Below, piece by piece: positions 1 through 11,840 of a stretch of 64,000 bases of DNA. Location: the NCBI GenBank assembly GCA_028023455.1, contig JAQFVV010000319.1, forward strand, positions 250,001 through 314,000, given 5' to 3'. The DNA is from Epiperipatus broadwayi. Its lineage: Eukaryota; Onychophora; Udeonychophora; Euonychophora; Peripatidae. The first letter of the stretch is position 1. Each line of letters starts with the position of its first letter. The position numbers and the translations under genes were made by a program. The notes beneath the pieces were generated by a model. That model searched no databases. It saw only the letters and a list, made by a program, of their open reading frames with translations, and was not told the DNA's origin.

Positions 1-539
1 TATTTTTATTATATGACTACTTTTTCCCAGTAGTTAAGATGTATTGTCGTTCAGGTTATAAGCTGCAGTGAACAAGATTTATCTTTAACACAGAAATTGA
101 AAAAAAAAATCATTATAAATTATAAATTCTTATGTCCTTTAATAATCTAACCTTAGCTAAAGTTTCTAAAATTCGTTTATTTGACAAAAGTCTCTCCAAT
201 GAAACATTTCAGTGATTCTAAATGATAGTCATATTAGGTATAATATTTTCCAGAATGATTTTCCATAGGGTTTACTTTTCTGGCCTATCTTATTTAATAT
301 ATTCAACAGGGAAAATGTTGGATAGAATGCAAATATATTTTTTAAACTGATAATATTGGTTTTATTTTTCAAAAGAGATCCTTTCCTGAAATAGAAAACT
401 ATAAGATTGGATTTTTTTTCCACAGATTGGAGTTTTATTCCTAATCAAGTGATCTCAATATGATCATATTTTTACTTGAACAATAGAGAATACTAATACA
501 AGTTTTTGTAATAATAGACTGAAACACCATCTTACCCAT
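1..539. other. AT-rich sequence, no gene seen
   Basis: I see no conserved coding, no RNA gene and no clear repeat structure here. The short minus-strand open frame at 229-423 is low-complexity and matches no family I recognise. Confidence 0.5.
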
Positions 540-1130
540 ACTATTTTATGAGAAACATTGGATGATAGTTTAGAATATTTTCATTATTTTTCTAAAGATA
601 GATCAAAATTAATTTCTCAGAAAAATCTCATTGAAAAACTAACTGGCACTTCTTGGATTGTGACAAAAATATTTTATAGCATTTTCTGCTGGAATATTAT
701 AATATTTCTTGGAGAAAATGTTACCACATTGCTATTCGGGATACTCAATATATTACAGATACACTGAAGTCTATTTCTGTCATATATCAGAAGAAAAGTT
801 GCTTTATAGAAAATATACAAAAAATTTAAGCAGATCGTTTGTCAATAACTCAATATAAAGTTTAACAATCTAAGATCATCTGAATCATTTCAAAATATAT
901 AATAGAAAAATTATGACATAAAAATGAAATCCTTAAGAGGTTTCAAACTAATTTCTTTTTTCATATGAAATAATAAAGCTAGGTGGATTTAATCTTCCTA
1001 ATTTTAATTGGAGTCTCATCAACAGTTTCAAGATAACCAGCTATTGACTAATATAAACTATGAAGCAATTAATGATTGACAAACTCATGGTTATAGCAGT
1101 AGTCATAACAGTCACCTGTAAATGTACTTC
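540..1130 (+). pseudogene. LINE reverse-transcriptase C-terminal relic
   Basis: A decayed fragment of a non-LTR retrotransposon ORF2. The open stretch at 558-767 translates with LDDSLEYFHYFSKDRSKL followed by NLIEKLTGTSW. This is the pattern seen after the catalytic core of jockey/RTE-like reverse transcriptases (a TLDRSL...NLIxKLAGTSWG block, then a run of residues leading to an EY..PVW-like segment). About 200 bp further on, near 970-1030, GGFNLPNFNWSLINSF resembles the (G)FxLPRxxWxxLNR block that lies C-terminal in the same proteins. Stops and frameshifts separate the pieces and the catalytic YADD box is not present, so this is a 5'-truncated dead copy. The similarity is judged by eye from family patterns. 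A chance match of the second block is possible, while the first block is more convincing. Confidence 0.45.
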
Positions 1131-1518
1131 CTAATTCAAATGTTTGCATCAATTAATACATTTTATTAGTGATTAATATGTCAAAATAATCTTCACGCTA
1201 AGTGAATAATAATCACAATACTATAAATATTAAAAAATATTTAAACGAAAGACAAATGTAAAATATTCAACAAGGTAGTATGGACAAATAATAAATAATA
1301 TGAGGTTGATAAATTTCAAAGAATTGCTAATCCAGTTATCGATGTTGAGCAGATTGGCTTATGTATAATATATAACACTTGAAGTTTAAGACTCATTTAA
1401 CTGTTACAATAGAAGATTGAAATGTTTATCCACGGTATATATATTAAAAAGAATACAATAGAACAATTCATCAATTGATAGAACAGAGAATCATTAATAT
1501 AAATAAAATAACTATTGC

Positions 1519-1718
1519 CAAGCGCTTTCAACTCCCATGAGTCCTTATCAAGGCAGTAAAAAACTCATATTTTCTCCTAAGTGATAAATTCAACATTTCA
1601 TCAAAACACCTTTTCCGATTAGTTGTTTCTGCCCAATGCACTGAAATGTTGGATTTATTGTTTAGGAAATATGATTTTTTTACTGCCTGGATAAAAACTC
1701 CTAGGAGTGGAATTGCGA
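1519..1718. repeat. MITE-like inverted repeat (about 200 bp)
   Basis: The arm at 1519-1600 is an imperfect inverted copy of 1641-1718, with a 40-bp loop. Matching pieces include ggcagtaaaaaactcatatt on the left and its diverged complement aatatgatttttttactgcc on the right. The size, short loop and lack of ORF fit a miniature inverted-repeat element. No target duplication could be assigned. Confidence 0.6.
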
Positions 1719-1892
1719 ATTGTTATATTTTATAAGTTGTATTAACAGAAATATTTTCATTTCTTATTTATATTAAAAAGAAAAAAAAAATAGTTAAAAG
1801 AGACGAATACTACTTATATTAAAATAAAATTTTCACGAGTAACACACACATATAAAATATTTGTAATTTTTAATATTATGTAATATATCGAA

Positions 1893-2054
1893 ATTAATAC
1901 CCAAACTACTGGTTTATTATGTAAATGAAATACTCTCAATCCATAGAACAAGATAAAACTTTTAGACGGCGCGTTTTCTCTAAAAACGTTTTGTCTTGGT
2001 CTTTGGATTGATATTATTTCGTTTACTTAACAAATCAATAGTTTGGGTATTAAT
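1893..2054. repeat. MITE-like inverted repeat (162 bp)
   Basis: Nearly the whole unit is one hairpin. It opens with attaatacccaaac and closes with gtttgggtattaat, and the arms (about 75 bp each) remain complementary inward to tttaga/tctaaa around a short GC-containing loop. It lies about 30 bp beyond the splice donor of the exon at 2085-2471, so it sits inside that gene's intron. Confidence 0.7.
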
Positions 2055-2084
2055 CACAATATTTATATACGTCTATTTACTTAC

Positions 2085-2471
2085 CAGCTATTATAGTAAA
2101 ATTATATTTAGCTATTCTCGGAGGTTGTTTTCCTATACGAGCCTCAGTAACTAATACCCAAGTAAGGATTTGGTTAATAATTTCAACAGGAAGAAAGTTA
2201 AAACAGACCATATTAATGACCTTGGGTATAAAATAGATAACACTTTCAAATTCTGAAGGACCAACATTTTGATTGAAAAGGCTCTGACTATCGCTTCGGG
2301 AGGCGGAATAAATTTCTAAGGTATGATCGAATATTAAACTCAATGTCGTAATAAATAGTTGTTGATTAATGGAGTAATTCACAGTAATACACATATTTTC
2401 ATACAGAATAGGTAGATCAGGCTTAAAAACGACACCGTGAATAACAGGGTCATCCACATCAAATGGTTTAA
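2085..2471 (-). CDS. Internal exon of an unidentified host gene
   Basis: A 387-nt open segment on the minus strand with a polypyrimidine/TTAG acceptor just upstream (AG at 2473-2472) and a perfect GTAAGT donor at 2084-2079. The frame enters and leaves in phase 1, so the exon is symmetric 1-1, the class typical of extracellular modules that were shuffled between genes. The 129-codon product runs from VKPFDVDDPVIHGVV to KYNFTIIAG and alternates hydrophobic strands, suggesting a beta-sandwich. A stretch near residues 20-60 (ENMCITVNYS...LEIYSASRSDSQ) and the end (TWVLVTEARIGKQPPRIAKY) loosely resemble the strand order of a MAM domain, but the usual DW and DD signatures are absent, so I do not name it. 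It has no stops, unlike the transposon relics around it. Neighbouring exons are not visible in this window. It could also be an exon-like chance ORF, but the paired splice sites make that unlikely. Confidence 0.55.
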
Positions 2472-4729
2472 CTAATAAATAAAAAAATATATAAATAAAA
2501 ATCTATGCTTGCACTTCCAAATAGCAAAAGATTTACTTAAATAAAAATGTCATACGTCACATATATACATAGAATTTCTATATGTATATGTGTTTATGGG
2601 AAACAGATTAGCTAGTATAGTAGTCACACAACTCATTTGTAGAATAGTTTTATTTTATCTCTACTTTTTTCTTTTCATTTTTTATGGAGCTATAATGACC
2701 TTACTTATTTAAGAGTAGCTGTTTTATTATTAGTAGTAGTATCATCATCATTATCATACACACACACACACACATATATATATTATACTGATCTACGTTT
2801 AATATATTAAATAGAATAGCAAATAATGAACAAATGCATATGCATGAAAAAGTAATGGTTGAGTGAGAGAGAGAAAGTACTATGTATACCATCTACAATA
2901 TTAGTATTTTTACTGCATGTTAATACGCAGTTAGTATATGTTGCATCACCATATATGTCAAATGATAATCACATGCTCTGACCACTACATGCTGAGAATA
3001 AATTTGGAGATAAATAAACAATATTAATTACTTAGTTTATTAATAGATCTAAATACAAAAATTACTAGGATTTTATCCCTTATAATATCACAACATCAAT
3101 TACTTGAACATCTTCTGTCCACATTTGAAACCGGATCAAATACTAAGTGATTTATTATTTCATATTTCAATCCACATTTACTATGTCTACTTCTACTTAT
3201 TGTAATTTATTTTAGTAAATTATTTATTTTATATATGCAAAAGAGATATATTCACACCAAATAGAATTCTTATCCTAATAATCCCTATTTGCTCTTTGAT
3301 ATAGAGAAAATTGTCATAAATAGTTTAAATAATTATAACGCCTTTGATTCTAAATATAATAGAAAATAAACTAATGATGATTAAAAAATTATGTTGCAAT
3401 AATATTTTAATTATTTATAAGAAAAATGTTGATTATTTCGGAATATACATGTTTCTAATTTAATATTTTCTTTTTGCATAATGTTTTAAATTCAATAGGT
3501 AATTTGTTAAATAATTTAGGAACACAATGATTTGTTATACTATATCATTATCATTATAAGATTTTGCATTTAATATAAATCTGTTTTCCTATGACACATT
3601 TAAATTGAAAATAAAGAACTTTGCTAAATGTTCGAGAAAGCATTAAAAAAATAAAACTTGTTAGAGCAATTGGCAAAGCTCTATATTTTTATTTATAAGC
3701 TTAAAAATATTGGATCACGTGACTCCATTTTTGTTTACATTTCAAATTGCTTTTATAAAAGGTTTTTTTTTAAATATAATCGATTTTTTTATAATTGTAT
3801 TTCCCCCAAAAAATTCATCAAACCCCATATTTACCTAGTATTAATGCCATAAGTATTGTGTCAAAACTTATGTATATACTTATTCATAAAAATATACCTA
3901 GTCATTGACTGCTATATATAGATAGATTCATGACATCTCTACTGAAAAACCATCTGTAAGAGGGAATCATTTTCCTTTAAAGCAACATGATTCATTATAC
4001 AAATCAGCACCATACATGCCAAATAACTTAGCACAGGCACCAAACCACCAAAAAACATCATCCATGATTCATATAAATCTTCCAAATTGTCATAGAGCCT
4101 GCACAAGGTTCTTATCAATTGTTTTTATCCTCATGATTGAATAGCTTCAATAATCAGGTATTATATGCACCTTTAGGTTGTAATAAAAAATGTTTATTCT
4201 GTTGGCCAGGCATAATATAAATCTATCAGATGAATTTAAAAAATTCCTAATAAATAAAAATGTCAAAATTAATAGTATCAAATTTATAGCATCTTTTTAA
4301 AAAATCATCTATCATTTCTCACAAATCCAGAAATTCCCAACATTTTAGGCTTTACTTATTCACTTAAGGTTTAGTATTTATCTTTTACCTATTATTTCAA
4401 AAGCAGTGCTGGTGATTGTATTTGAGATAATCCTGACAAACTATAAATCTCTCACTTTACCTTATAGCATATAGGTATCACACATTTAGTTGATACTTAA
4501 TAATTTTTTTTAAATTTTAGTTCCATTTTTAGTTCAGAGTTTATTTTATTTTGCTTTTGATTTTTACATGACCAATATCTTCTTCAAGGTATCAATGATT
4601 TGATATTTTTATTTTACCTATGTTTTTTATATATTATTTCCAAAGCATTGATATAAGTATGGTCAAGAATTTTATCAGCTTACCTATTTGATTGACCAAT
4701 CATTCTAGTATCCAAAGCATTTGAATGTG
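2472..4729. other. AT-rich non-coding, short (CA)n(TA)n tract
   Basis: No supported gene. A compound (CA)n(TA)n microsatellite lies near 2756-2783. The minus strand between 3930 and 4250 has scattered open pieces that could be the eroded continuation of the gag relic at 4730-5080, but I could not match them to a domain. Confidence 0.4.
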
Positions 4730-5080
4730 TGATATAAGTTGTATGGATTTTTTTAATTAGTACTTAATTTCATTAGTCAATGTTTAAGAGTATCTTATAA
4801 TGGATTATTTTTAAAATCTGATCATCGGCATACTGTAAGCTTGCCTAGCTGTAAATTGAGAGTAGCTTTCTCTTTCAGGGAATTTTTCTTGCATTATCTG
4901 GTATCATAGATCTTCTAGTCTCTCTTCTGACCAGAACTTATTTACCAAGGCTCTCTTATATTTCTGTAATGATCTAGACTTGTCACATAAATAATGTCAC
5001 AATGCTTGTGCAGTGCATTCTAAATGACCACATACTATGGGTAATGTATAGTCTTCAAATATCCAATTTATCTTATAATT
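4730..5080 (-). pseudogene. Decayed retrotransposon gag relic
   Basis: Read on the minus strand, 5070-4730 gives VCGHLECTAQAL, then SLQKYKRALVNKFWSEERL, then YQIMQEKFPERESYSQF, then DDQILKIIHYKI, with stops and small frameshifts between. Order and spacing match the capsid part of the other two Gags in this window: element A (ACSHLQGESQVWWNSL ... SYWSEELQEDM ... SETEILRIIRPRF) and element B (TTNHLCAASKDWWQSL ... QISQERY ... SETQIVRIIHHNL). It is therefore a retrotrans_gag-type Ty3/gypsy relic of the same broad family. No LTRs or pol were recognised next to it. Confidence 0.5.
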
Positions 5081-5976
5081 CTTAATTAATTATTAAATGG
5101 CTGATTAAATTTATTAACAGATTATTCTAAAACTATCATTTGCTGCCTATTTTTGTTTCCACCAATGGGCTGTTCTGCAGTAGTTAATGTTACAATATAT
5201 ATGACTCTTTTTAAAAAAAATATTTACTTTGAAAATGAAGTATACTAATTGAAGTGATTAGTATGCATATTAAAAAAAGAATGTTACAAGCACATGCCCC
5301 CAAATCAAATCATGGGCAGTTTATATGTTATCTTAATTGACATAATATTCAGGGCATTACATAGATTCTGGTACTGATAATAAACTCAAAATTTATATTT
5401 TTTTTTAAAAGAGAATGATCGTTTCTCTTTATTAGAATTTTATTTTTTTAATAAACAGAACAGCTTCTCTGAGAAAATATATTAAAAAAAATATTTTAAA
5501 ATAAAATATTAAGAACAATTATTTTTTTTAAAAATCTTCTTTAAATAAAAATAGAATTGTTTTGCTTTAACAAAATATTATTACAAATAATATAACTTTA
5601 CTAATATTATTTCAAAACATTCACATTTTAAAATTGATCTCATAATCTTGAATTAATGTAATAACTGGAAATCTATTGTTTTTTTTTAAAAATATGAGAT
5701 TAGATAAACCATTTCTCTTTTTTTATTATTATTAAAATACACATGTTTAAACTTATGAATAGTGATATTGAATTGAATGTTGTAAATTTACTTCTCATTT
5801 TACTTTGTAAAAAAAATAAGACAAATAAATTACAAATTATTACTTTGTATTTGGGTGATTGATAATATCTTCAAAATTGCGATAAATCCATTGAATAATT
5901 TTAAACATGTACTAACATATAAAATAATGACAGTATTTTTTTTGTTTATTGAAAAAACAATGTCTATATCATAGAT
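5081..5976. other. Very AT-rich non-coding stretch
   Basis: Long A and T runs without conserved coding or repeat structure that I can identify. Confidence 0.4.
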
Positions 5977-6110
5977 CTAATTCAGGAGGGCATAATATAT
6001 ACAAATGGTCACAGAGGAACTGTTATCATCTGTATCCTGATCATCAGAGAGTTGCAGATTTAAAGCAGCAAAAAGTGTAGTGAAAGACATCTGACTTCTG
6101 GGAACTCTGC
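5977..6110 (-). CDS. Possible terminal exon, uncertain
   Basis: On the minus strand a candidate acceptor (atatatttcaag) at about 6111 opens a frame coding GRVPRSQMSFTTLFAALNLQ followed by an acidic, serine-rich tail (SDDQDTDDNSSS) and ending at a TAG at 5977-5979. The composition is less AT-biased than the flanks, which is why I list it. There is no recognisable domain and no second exon in sight. It may instead be part of the dispersed repeat that begins nearby at 6390. Confidence 0.2.
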
Positions 6111-6389
6111 CTTGAAATATATGGAGTATTAAACAAATTAAAAAATAAATGTTGTGGGGTTGAAATTGAAAGTAAGTAAAATAATCTTTCAATGAATTAT
6201 TATTAATTTAAAATACTTAGTAAAAATAAATTACAAGAATTTGTTATTAAAAAGGAAATGTTTATGATAAAATAAATTTCATTAATGCATTTAATTTACA
6301 AAACTTGGATCTAAAGTAATTAAACTGACAATCTGCTTGCAATGCCTACAACCACCACACTGGTTGAAATACTCCAGAATGAACAAGAG

Positions 6390-6620
6390 AATGAAACGGT
6401 TATAAATCATAGCAGAGCAAGAAATGCTCTTATCTTCTTCATCTGTAGCAGCAAAAAAAGCAGTGGGGGTGGAAGGACAGAACTTGAAAATTTTTCCCTA
6501 TCATCTCAGCTCTTGATGAATGTCAAACCAAGTAAGGAATTAAACTTGTCACCCTGATTTTATTATGATTTTTATAAATCTAAAGAGCCAAATAGACTAA
6601 AGGAAAAAATCTTAAAGTAA
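6390..6620 (-). repeat. Dispersed repeat, copy 1
   Basis: The segment is a diverged copy of 26400-26630. Shared blocks include aggaattaaac, ttattatgat and agagcca(a/t)atagactaaagg. Translated on the minus strand, both copies keep a related frame (SISCSAMIYNRF here, SVSLSSMIYIPF in the other, both ending in a HCK(Q/R)I motif). The family is unknown to me. It is a short interspersed unit of roughly 230 bp. Confidence 0.5.
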
Positions 6621-7078
6621 TAAAATATTAATACTATCATATAAATACATTAGATAAAAATAGTAAGTGGTATAAAAATAATGCTAATACAAAAATTTAA
6701 TTATAACCAACCATCACACCTATTCCAGTTTTTCATAATGTTTAAGTTCAGTCCAATTGATAGGCAAATAATTTATCCTACATACTTGTTTATATACATG
6801 AAACATACATATAAACTAATATTTTTATCTATTTTGAGAAATTAGTTTTTTTTATACACCTTGAAAGCAGACAAATTCATTATATATACATGAAACATAT
6901 ATATAAACATAAATAAACTAATATGTTTGTCTATTTGCAAAAAATATTTTTTTCTTGTCTTCACTTAATATAATTAACAACAAAAATAATTAATTGACTG
7001 ATAAGACAGATATGTTCAAAGGTCAAAATATACAAGGTCAAAATAGCTGCTAGGTGATAGGTTTGAATAATGAAGACT
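6621..7078. other. AT-rich non-coding
   Basis: Contains two local near-repeats of a tatacatgaaacatatatataaac type near 6790 and 6890. No gene seen. Confidence 0.35.
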
Positions 7079-7192
<114 letters not shown>

Positions 7193-8538
7193 TTTTTTTG
7201 ATTAGTTTGTAACAATAGGTTCTAGCTAGCATGAGAAAACAATGTAGCATTTTCCACTTGTCTGTGTAACAACAAAACCATCAGCACATAATGTAAAGTC
7301 TTATTTTAAAAAAAAAAACTGTTTGGGCATTAAAAAACAGTAAGAATATGAAATTTAAAACTTAATGTCTACATTTTAAAATTAATACAAAATCTTTATA
7401 ATTTGGATAGAAGTAAACTGGAAATTTAATCTCAGCTGTTAAAGTGACAAATTTCAATATAACCTGGGTCTCATTTTATGCAGTAGATAGGTTCCTCAGA
7501 AAATGTGCACAAAAGAAATCACACAAAAATAGGCTTAACTTATCTTGAAAAATGGGAGATACATACTGTAATTTCCCAAAAATTGCATTAAAGCAAAGCA
7601 ACAATGTAAAATTACTTTAAAATTTGCATAAAAAAATAAATAAATAAAATATGACTAATAAAAAATTTTAAATTTGAAAAGAATTGATACAAGACAAACT
7701 TTTTTACTTTTTTTATTAACTACAGTATTTAATTTTATTCAAAACAATATTTTTTATGCATAATTTACATTTTTTCATACATGTATGATATTTTAATCAT
7801 TATCACTATTTGAGACATCAGATTCATCATGATGTGATGCAATGTGAGGTACTGTTGCTTCTCCTTAAATGAAGACAAGAGGAAATGCAACTAAAACGTT
7901 TTCCAATCTGCTGTTGATCCTTCCCATTTTGCTAAGCAATCTAAAATTGCAATTTTTGTTTACAAAGAAATTCATTTTCTTGGGTGTTTTTTTCTCTCCA
8001 TTAGAGTAAACTAAAAGTTTAAAATAAAAATAAGAACTTAGACTTATGATAATAAATAGTCACCGACTCATTACTGTTGGGCAAAATTGAATTAAAACTA
8101 ACAATTAAAAATTAAATTCTTATTTTTGACTTTAATTTTTTAATTTTCAATTCTGTTTAAAAAATCAAATTTCATCGTTTCACATCACCTTAATTTCAGA
8201 TCATGTTACGTAATTTTTAAATTGTTAATTACAATTAAAAATCAGATTTTAATTATCAAATTTACTCACCTTTTAAAACTAAACTTGCAGACACTAAATG
8301 ATTAATTGATTACATACTCTTTTTATAAAAAGCAAAAATAAAACGTGATTTAAAATGCAAAAACAACAACATATATAGTATTTTTCATCTATAGTGTTTA
8401 AACAGATTTACACTATAGTCTTGTAAAATTTAATATGTGTATATAAAATTAGGAAATCCTGATTTTAAATGAATGATGAACTTCTTTATTGCATAAAATC
8501 TATTACACTACTATTATAAAGCAGTGAAAATATTGAAA
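7193..8538. other. AT-rich non-coding, no gene recognised
   Basis: A slightly less AT-rich patch at 7840-7960 has a minus-strand reading (AILDCLAKWEGSTADWKTF) that could come from an old transposase, but I could not confirm a family. The rest shows nothing. Confidence 0.35.
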
Positions 8539-8660
8539 TTATTACATTGGAAGTAGAACTTTGATAATGCACTATTTCTTTAAATATGAAGTGAGTGCGC
8601 AGAATTTATAATATTTAAAGTAATAGTGCATTATCAGAGCTTGACTTCTGATCTAATAAT
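8539..8660. repeat. Hairpin element (about 122 bp)
   Basis: 8541-8586 and 8611-8660 are inverted copies that share tgataatgcactatt and its complement aatagtgcattatca, with a 24-bp loop containing gagtgcgc. It is a small foldback or MITE-like unit without coding. Confidence 0.65.
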
Positions 8661-9438
8661 TTTTATCGCATAAAAGAAAACTGCATACAAAGATATTAAG
8701 AAGAAACATGAATCACATAATTTCAAATTGCATTAAATGAATCCACATAAAATGGACCTGGGTGTATAATTAGCAGGAACGAACTAATGATTTAATTTGT
8801 TCTACAAGCTGGAATTTGTTGTTATGGAAATAAGAAAAAAGAAATATTAAACTACTAGAAATTTATTGTTTCTTTAAGCTATTTTCTTATATATATTGAA
8901 GCCACAATATAAATAATAGTCATTGATAAAGTAGTCATTGCAATGGGTTTGGGGTTAATCAATACTCTGGGCATCCCAAGATCAGCTTCAATGTCATTAT
9001 AAAATTATCCATCAAAATGACTATTTTACAAAACACTGGTGAATATCAAATCTTCAATGGATTTTTGCTATATGTTCAGAAGAGATAATTGGTATGTGTT
9101 TGTTTTTAACCAAGTAGTATGAAATATATAAATATCAGTAGTGTTCGTGAACAAGAACATTATGCATGGAGTTTGGCATTCAAGTTTATAAATTCTTAAC
9201 TATGGACAAATACTTGCTTTCCTCAGGATAAATATATATATTTTTTGATTCATGTGATTTTAATTTTTTTTTGTTTTTATTATTTCTATTTGAAATTTCT
9301 TGTATTGTGATTTTTTTCTTTCTGTATTCAAGTTTCATTTTCAAATTCAGTCACCTGCATTTTAAAAGTAGGAGCAGTCATTTGATATGATTTGATATGT
9401 TGATATATAAAGAGGGAAAGGGATTATAGTCAATAAAT
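8661..9438. other. AT-rich non-coding
   Basis: No conserved coding or repeat structure recognised up to the target duplication of element A. Confidence 0.4.
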
Positions 9439-9442
9439 ATGT
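9439..9442. repeat. Left target duplication of element A (ATGT)
   Basis: ATGT directly precedes the TGTAATGGGC terminus and recurs at 18415-18418 directly after the other terminus, GATCATCACA. Confidence 0.75.
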
Positions 9443-10490
9443 TGTAATGGGCATGGGATGATCGAAGGCTACACTTCCCTTTTATGAGTGCAGAATGGGG
9501 AATTCTAATGATTCAAGATTGTCCACTTTCCGCTACCTCAAGCAGAGAGAACATACGGACATACAGAAATCTATATCCATATTTAACCGAATCTGTATAC
9601 TATACGGATATAGCACCAGATTACTTTCCCCGACCAACTGTCTCTCGACTGCTGTAAGATCTGACAGAGTTACAGCGCTTGGATGATATATAAATTTAAC
9701 GGGATCAAATACTGCACCACCAACTTCCATGTGTTAATTCAATAATCAAAAAAATGAATAATGGTTTTCCCACCCTTAGACTAGACTACCCCTTTTGGAG
9801 TGGCAAAGAACGAGACAAGGCAGGTTTAAATAAAATAATAGATTTAATAGAATAAATTAATTGTAAAAGAGATAAAAAAAAACACATTAACATGAAATGA
9901 AAAAACACATTATAATCTATAGTGCTACAAGAAAAGAATACATATAAAACTATTATAAATGATGGTACATTTATAAATCGTCAGTCTGCGTATTTATCAA
10001 AAAAATTCAAGAATGTCTTTATCATTCACAAAAGGCCTGTGGCCATTGTCTAATTAAACTATGTGCACATTGAAATATATAACAAAATAGTATGTATCTT
10101 TACCTAGGTTTTAGTCTCTGAATTTATCTGATGTCTTGCCGACCATCACGTGGATTTTCTCCACTTCTTTAGGAGGGATGGTCGCAGGTTAGATTTGGTT
10201 GTGTGTAGCTTCTCAGTGTTTAAGGCATCAAGGATGAGGAATCAAGGACAAGGCAACTAAATGAATCCATCGGCAGGCGCTATGATGGCAGTTGTTATAT
10301 CTTGGCCAGAACCATTAGTACAGTAAGTCGGGATCGACCAGCGATCACGATGGCCTTAGCCAGCCATTCTAGATGAGGCACCAATGTTGAAAGTCATATC
10401 TGTTAACTATATCGGTTGATTATTGGAGCTGTCTTTTACCACCCTCTTGACACAAAGTCTCTAGCTCTCTTGAAAACTTTTTTTTAATTA
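9443..10490 (-). repeat. Element A 3' LTR, U5-side part
   Basis: Collinear with 16703-17736 of the complete 5' LTR, with scattered substitutions and small indels. The sequence diverges from the 5' LTR within a ttttttttaattattg tract near 10485, where the plus-strand copy starts. The minus-strand frame at 9533-9730 has counterparts in the other LTR copies, but it only reflects LTR identity. Confidence 0.8.
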
Positions 10491-10783
10491 TTGAATTAAC
10501 ACGTGGAAGTTGGTGGTGCAGTATTTGATCCCGTTAAATTTATAAATCATCCAAGCACTGTGACACTGTCAGATCTTACAGCAGTCGAGAGACGGTTGGT
10601 CGGAAAAAATAATCTGGTGCTATATCCGTATAGCATACAGATTCGGTCAAATAAGGATATAAACTCGTGTATGTCTGTATGTTCTCTCTACTTGAGGTAG
10701 CGGAAAGTGGACGATCTTGAATCATTAGAATTATGCACTCATACAAGGGAAGTGTAGCCTTTGATCATCCCATGCCTGTTACA
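10491..10783 (+). repeat. Inverted LTR 3'-end fragment inside element A
   Basis: Plus-strand copy of the last roughly 290 bp of the LTR, complementary to 9443-9745. It ends with the LTR terminus tgttaca at 10783 and is followed directly by another LTR start. Confidence 0.75.
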
Positions 10784-11840
10784 CTCCATACATGCACATA
10801 CTGTGGTCACACATATAAATATTAAACATTCACACAATATTAAATATCATGTTTGATAAAATAAAGAAAAAAGAGTGAGCTTAAAAAAATTTACAGAACA
10901 AAGAAATGTTTCAATTAATTAAAAAAGAGAGAGAAGTAGAATCAAAAAGATTATTATGTTTTACCCTCCAAAGTTCGGATTTTGGTGAAATTAAAATGTA
11001 AAATTAGAAATATTGGAGGTGTACGTTAAAAAATAAAGTGATAAAGAAATATAAATCAAATGCAAGTTAAAATCTGATTTTAAAGTTTAAAAAAAAACTT
11101 TAAATAGCACGCAAAACATAGAAAGTTAAACATAATCAAAAGATAAGGATCTGGGTTTTAAAGTACACATTTGATGATAAACAAAATGTGGGTATGGAGT
11201 GTATTTGAAGCAGAATATAGACAGCAATAATAAATGCTTGTCTAAACTTAAATAAAAAAAGGAGAGAAAATCCACGTGACAGTCAGCAAGATGTCAGATA
11301 AATTCAGAGACTAAAACCTAGGTAAAGATACATACTATTTTGTTATATATTTCAATGTGCACATAGTTTAATTAGACAATGGCCACATGTCTTTTGTGAA
11401 TGATAAAGACATTCTTGAATTTTTTTGATAAATACTCAGACTGACGATTTATAAATGTACCATCATTTATAACAGTTTTATATGTATTTTTTTCTTGTAG
11501 CACTATAGATTATAATCTGTTTTTCATTTCATGTTAATGTGTTTTTTTTGTTATATCTCTTTTACGATTAATTTATTCTATTAAATCTATTATTTTATTT
11601 AACAAGCGCTGTGACTCTGTCAGATCTTACAGCAGTCGAGAGATGGTTGGTCGGGAAAAATAATCTGGTGCTATATCCGTATAGCATACAGATTCGGTCA
11701 AATACGGATATAGACTCGTGTATGTCCGTATGTTCTCTCTGCTTGAGGTAGGGAAAGTAGACGATCTTGAATCATTAGAATTCCCCATTATGCACTCATA
11801 AAAGGGAAGTGTAGCCTTCAATCATCCCATGCTTGTTACA
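10784..11840 (+). repeat. Inverted LTR copy with internal deletion
   Basis: Plus-strand LTR. It starts in altered sequence (ctccatacat, then gcacatactgtggtcacac, which matches the normal LTR start from base 11 on) and ends with the full cttgttaca terminus at 11840. About 500 bp corresponding to 17420-17930 of the intact LTR are missing at a junction near 11270. Confidence 0.8.

Noticed and set aside
10503-10700. 65-codon frame repeated at 9533-9730 and 16793-16990
   Set aside because: All are within copies of the element A LTR. They differ by a few residues, with no sign of coding constraint, and no domain is recognised.
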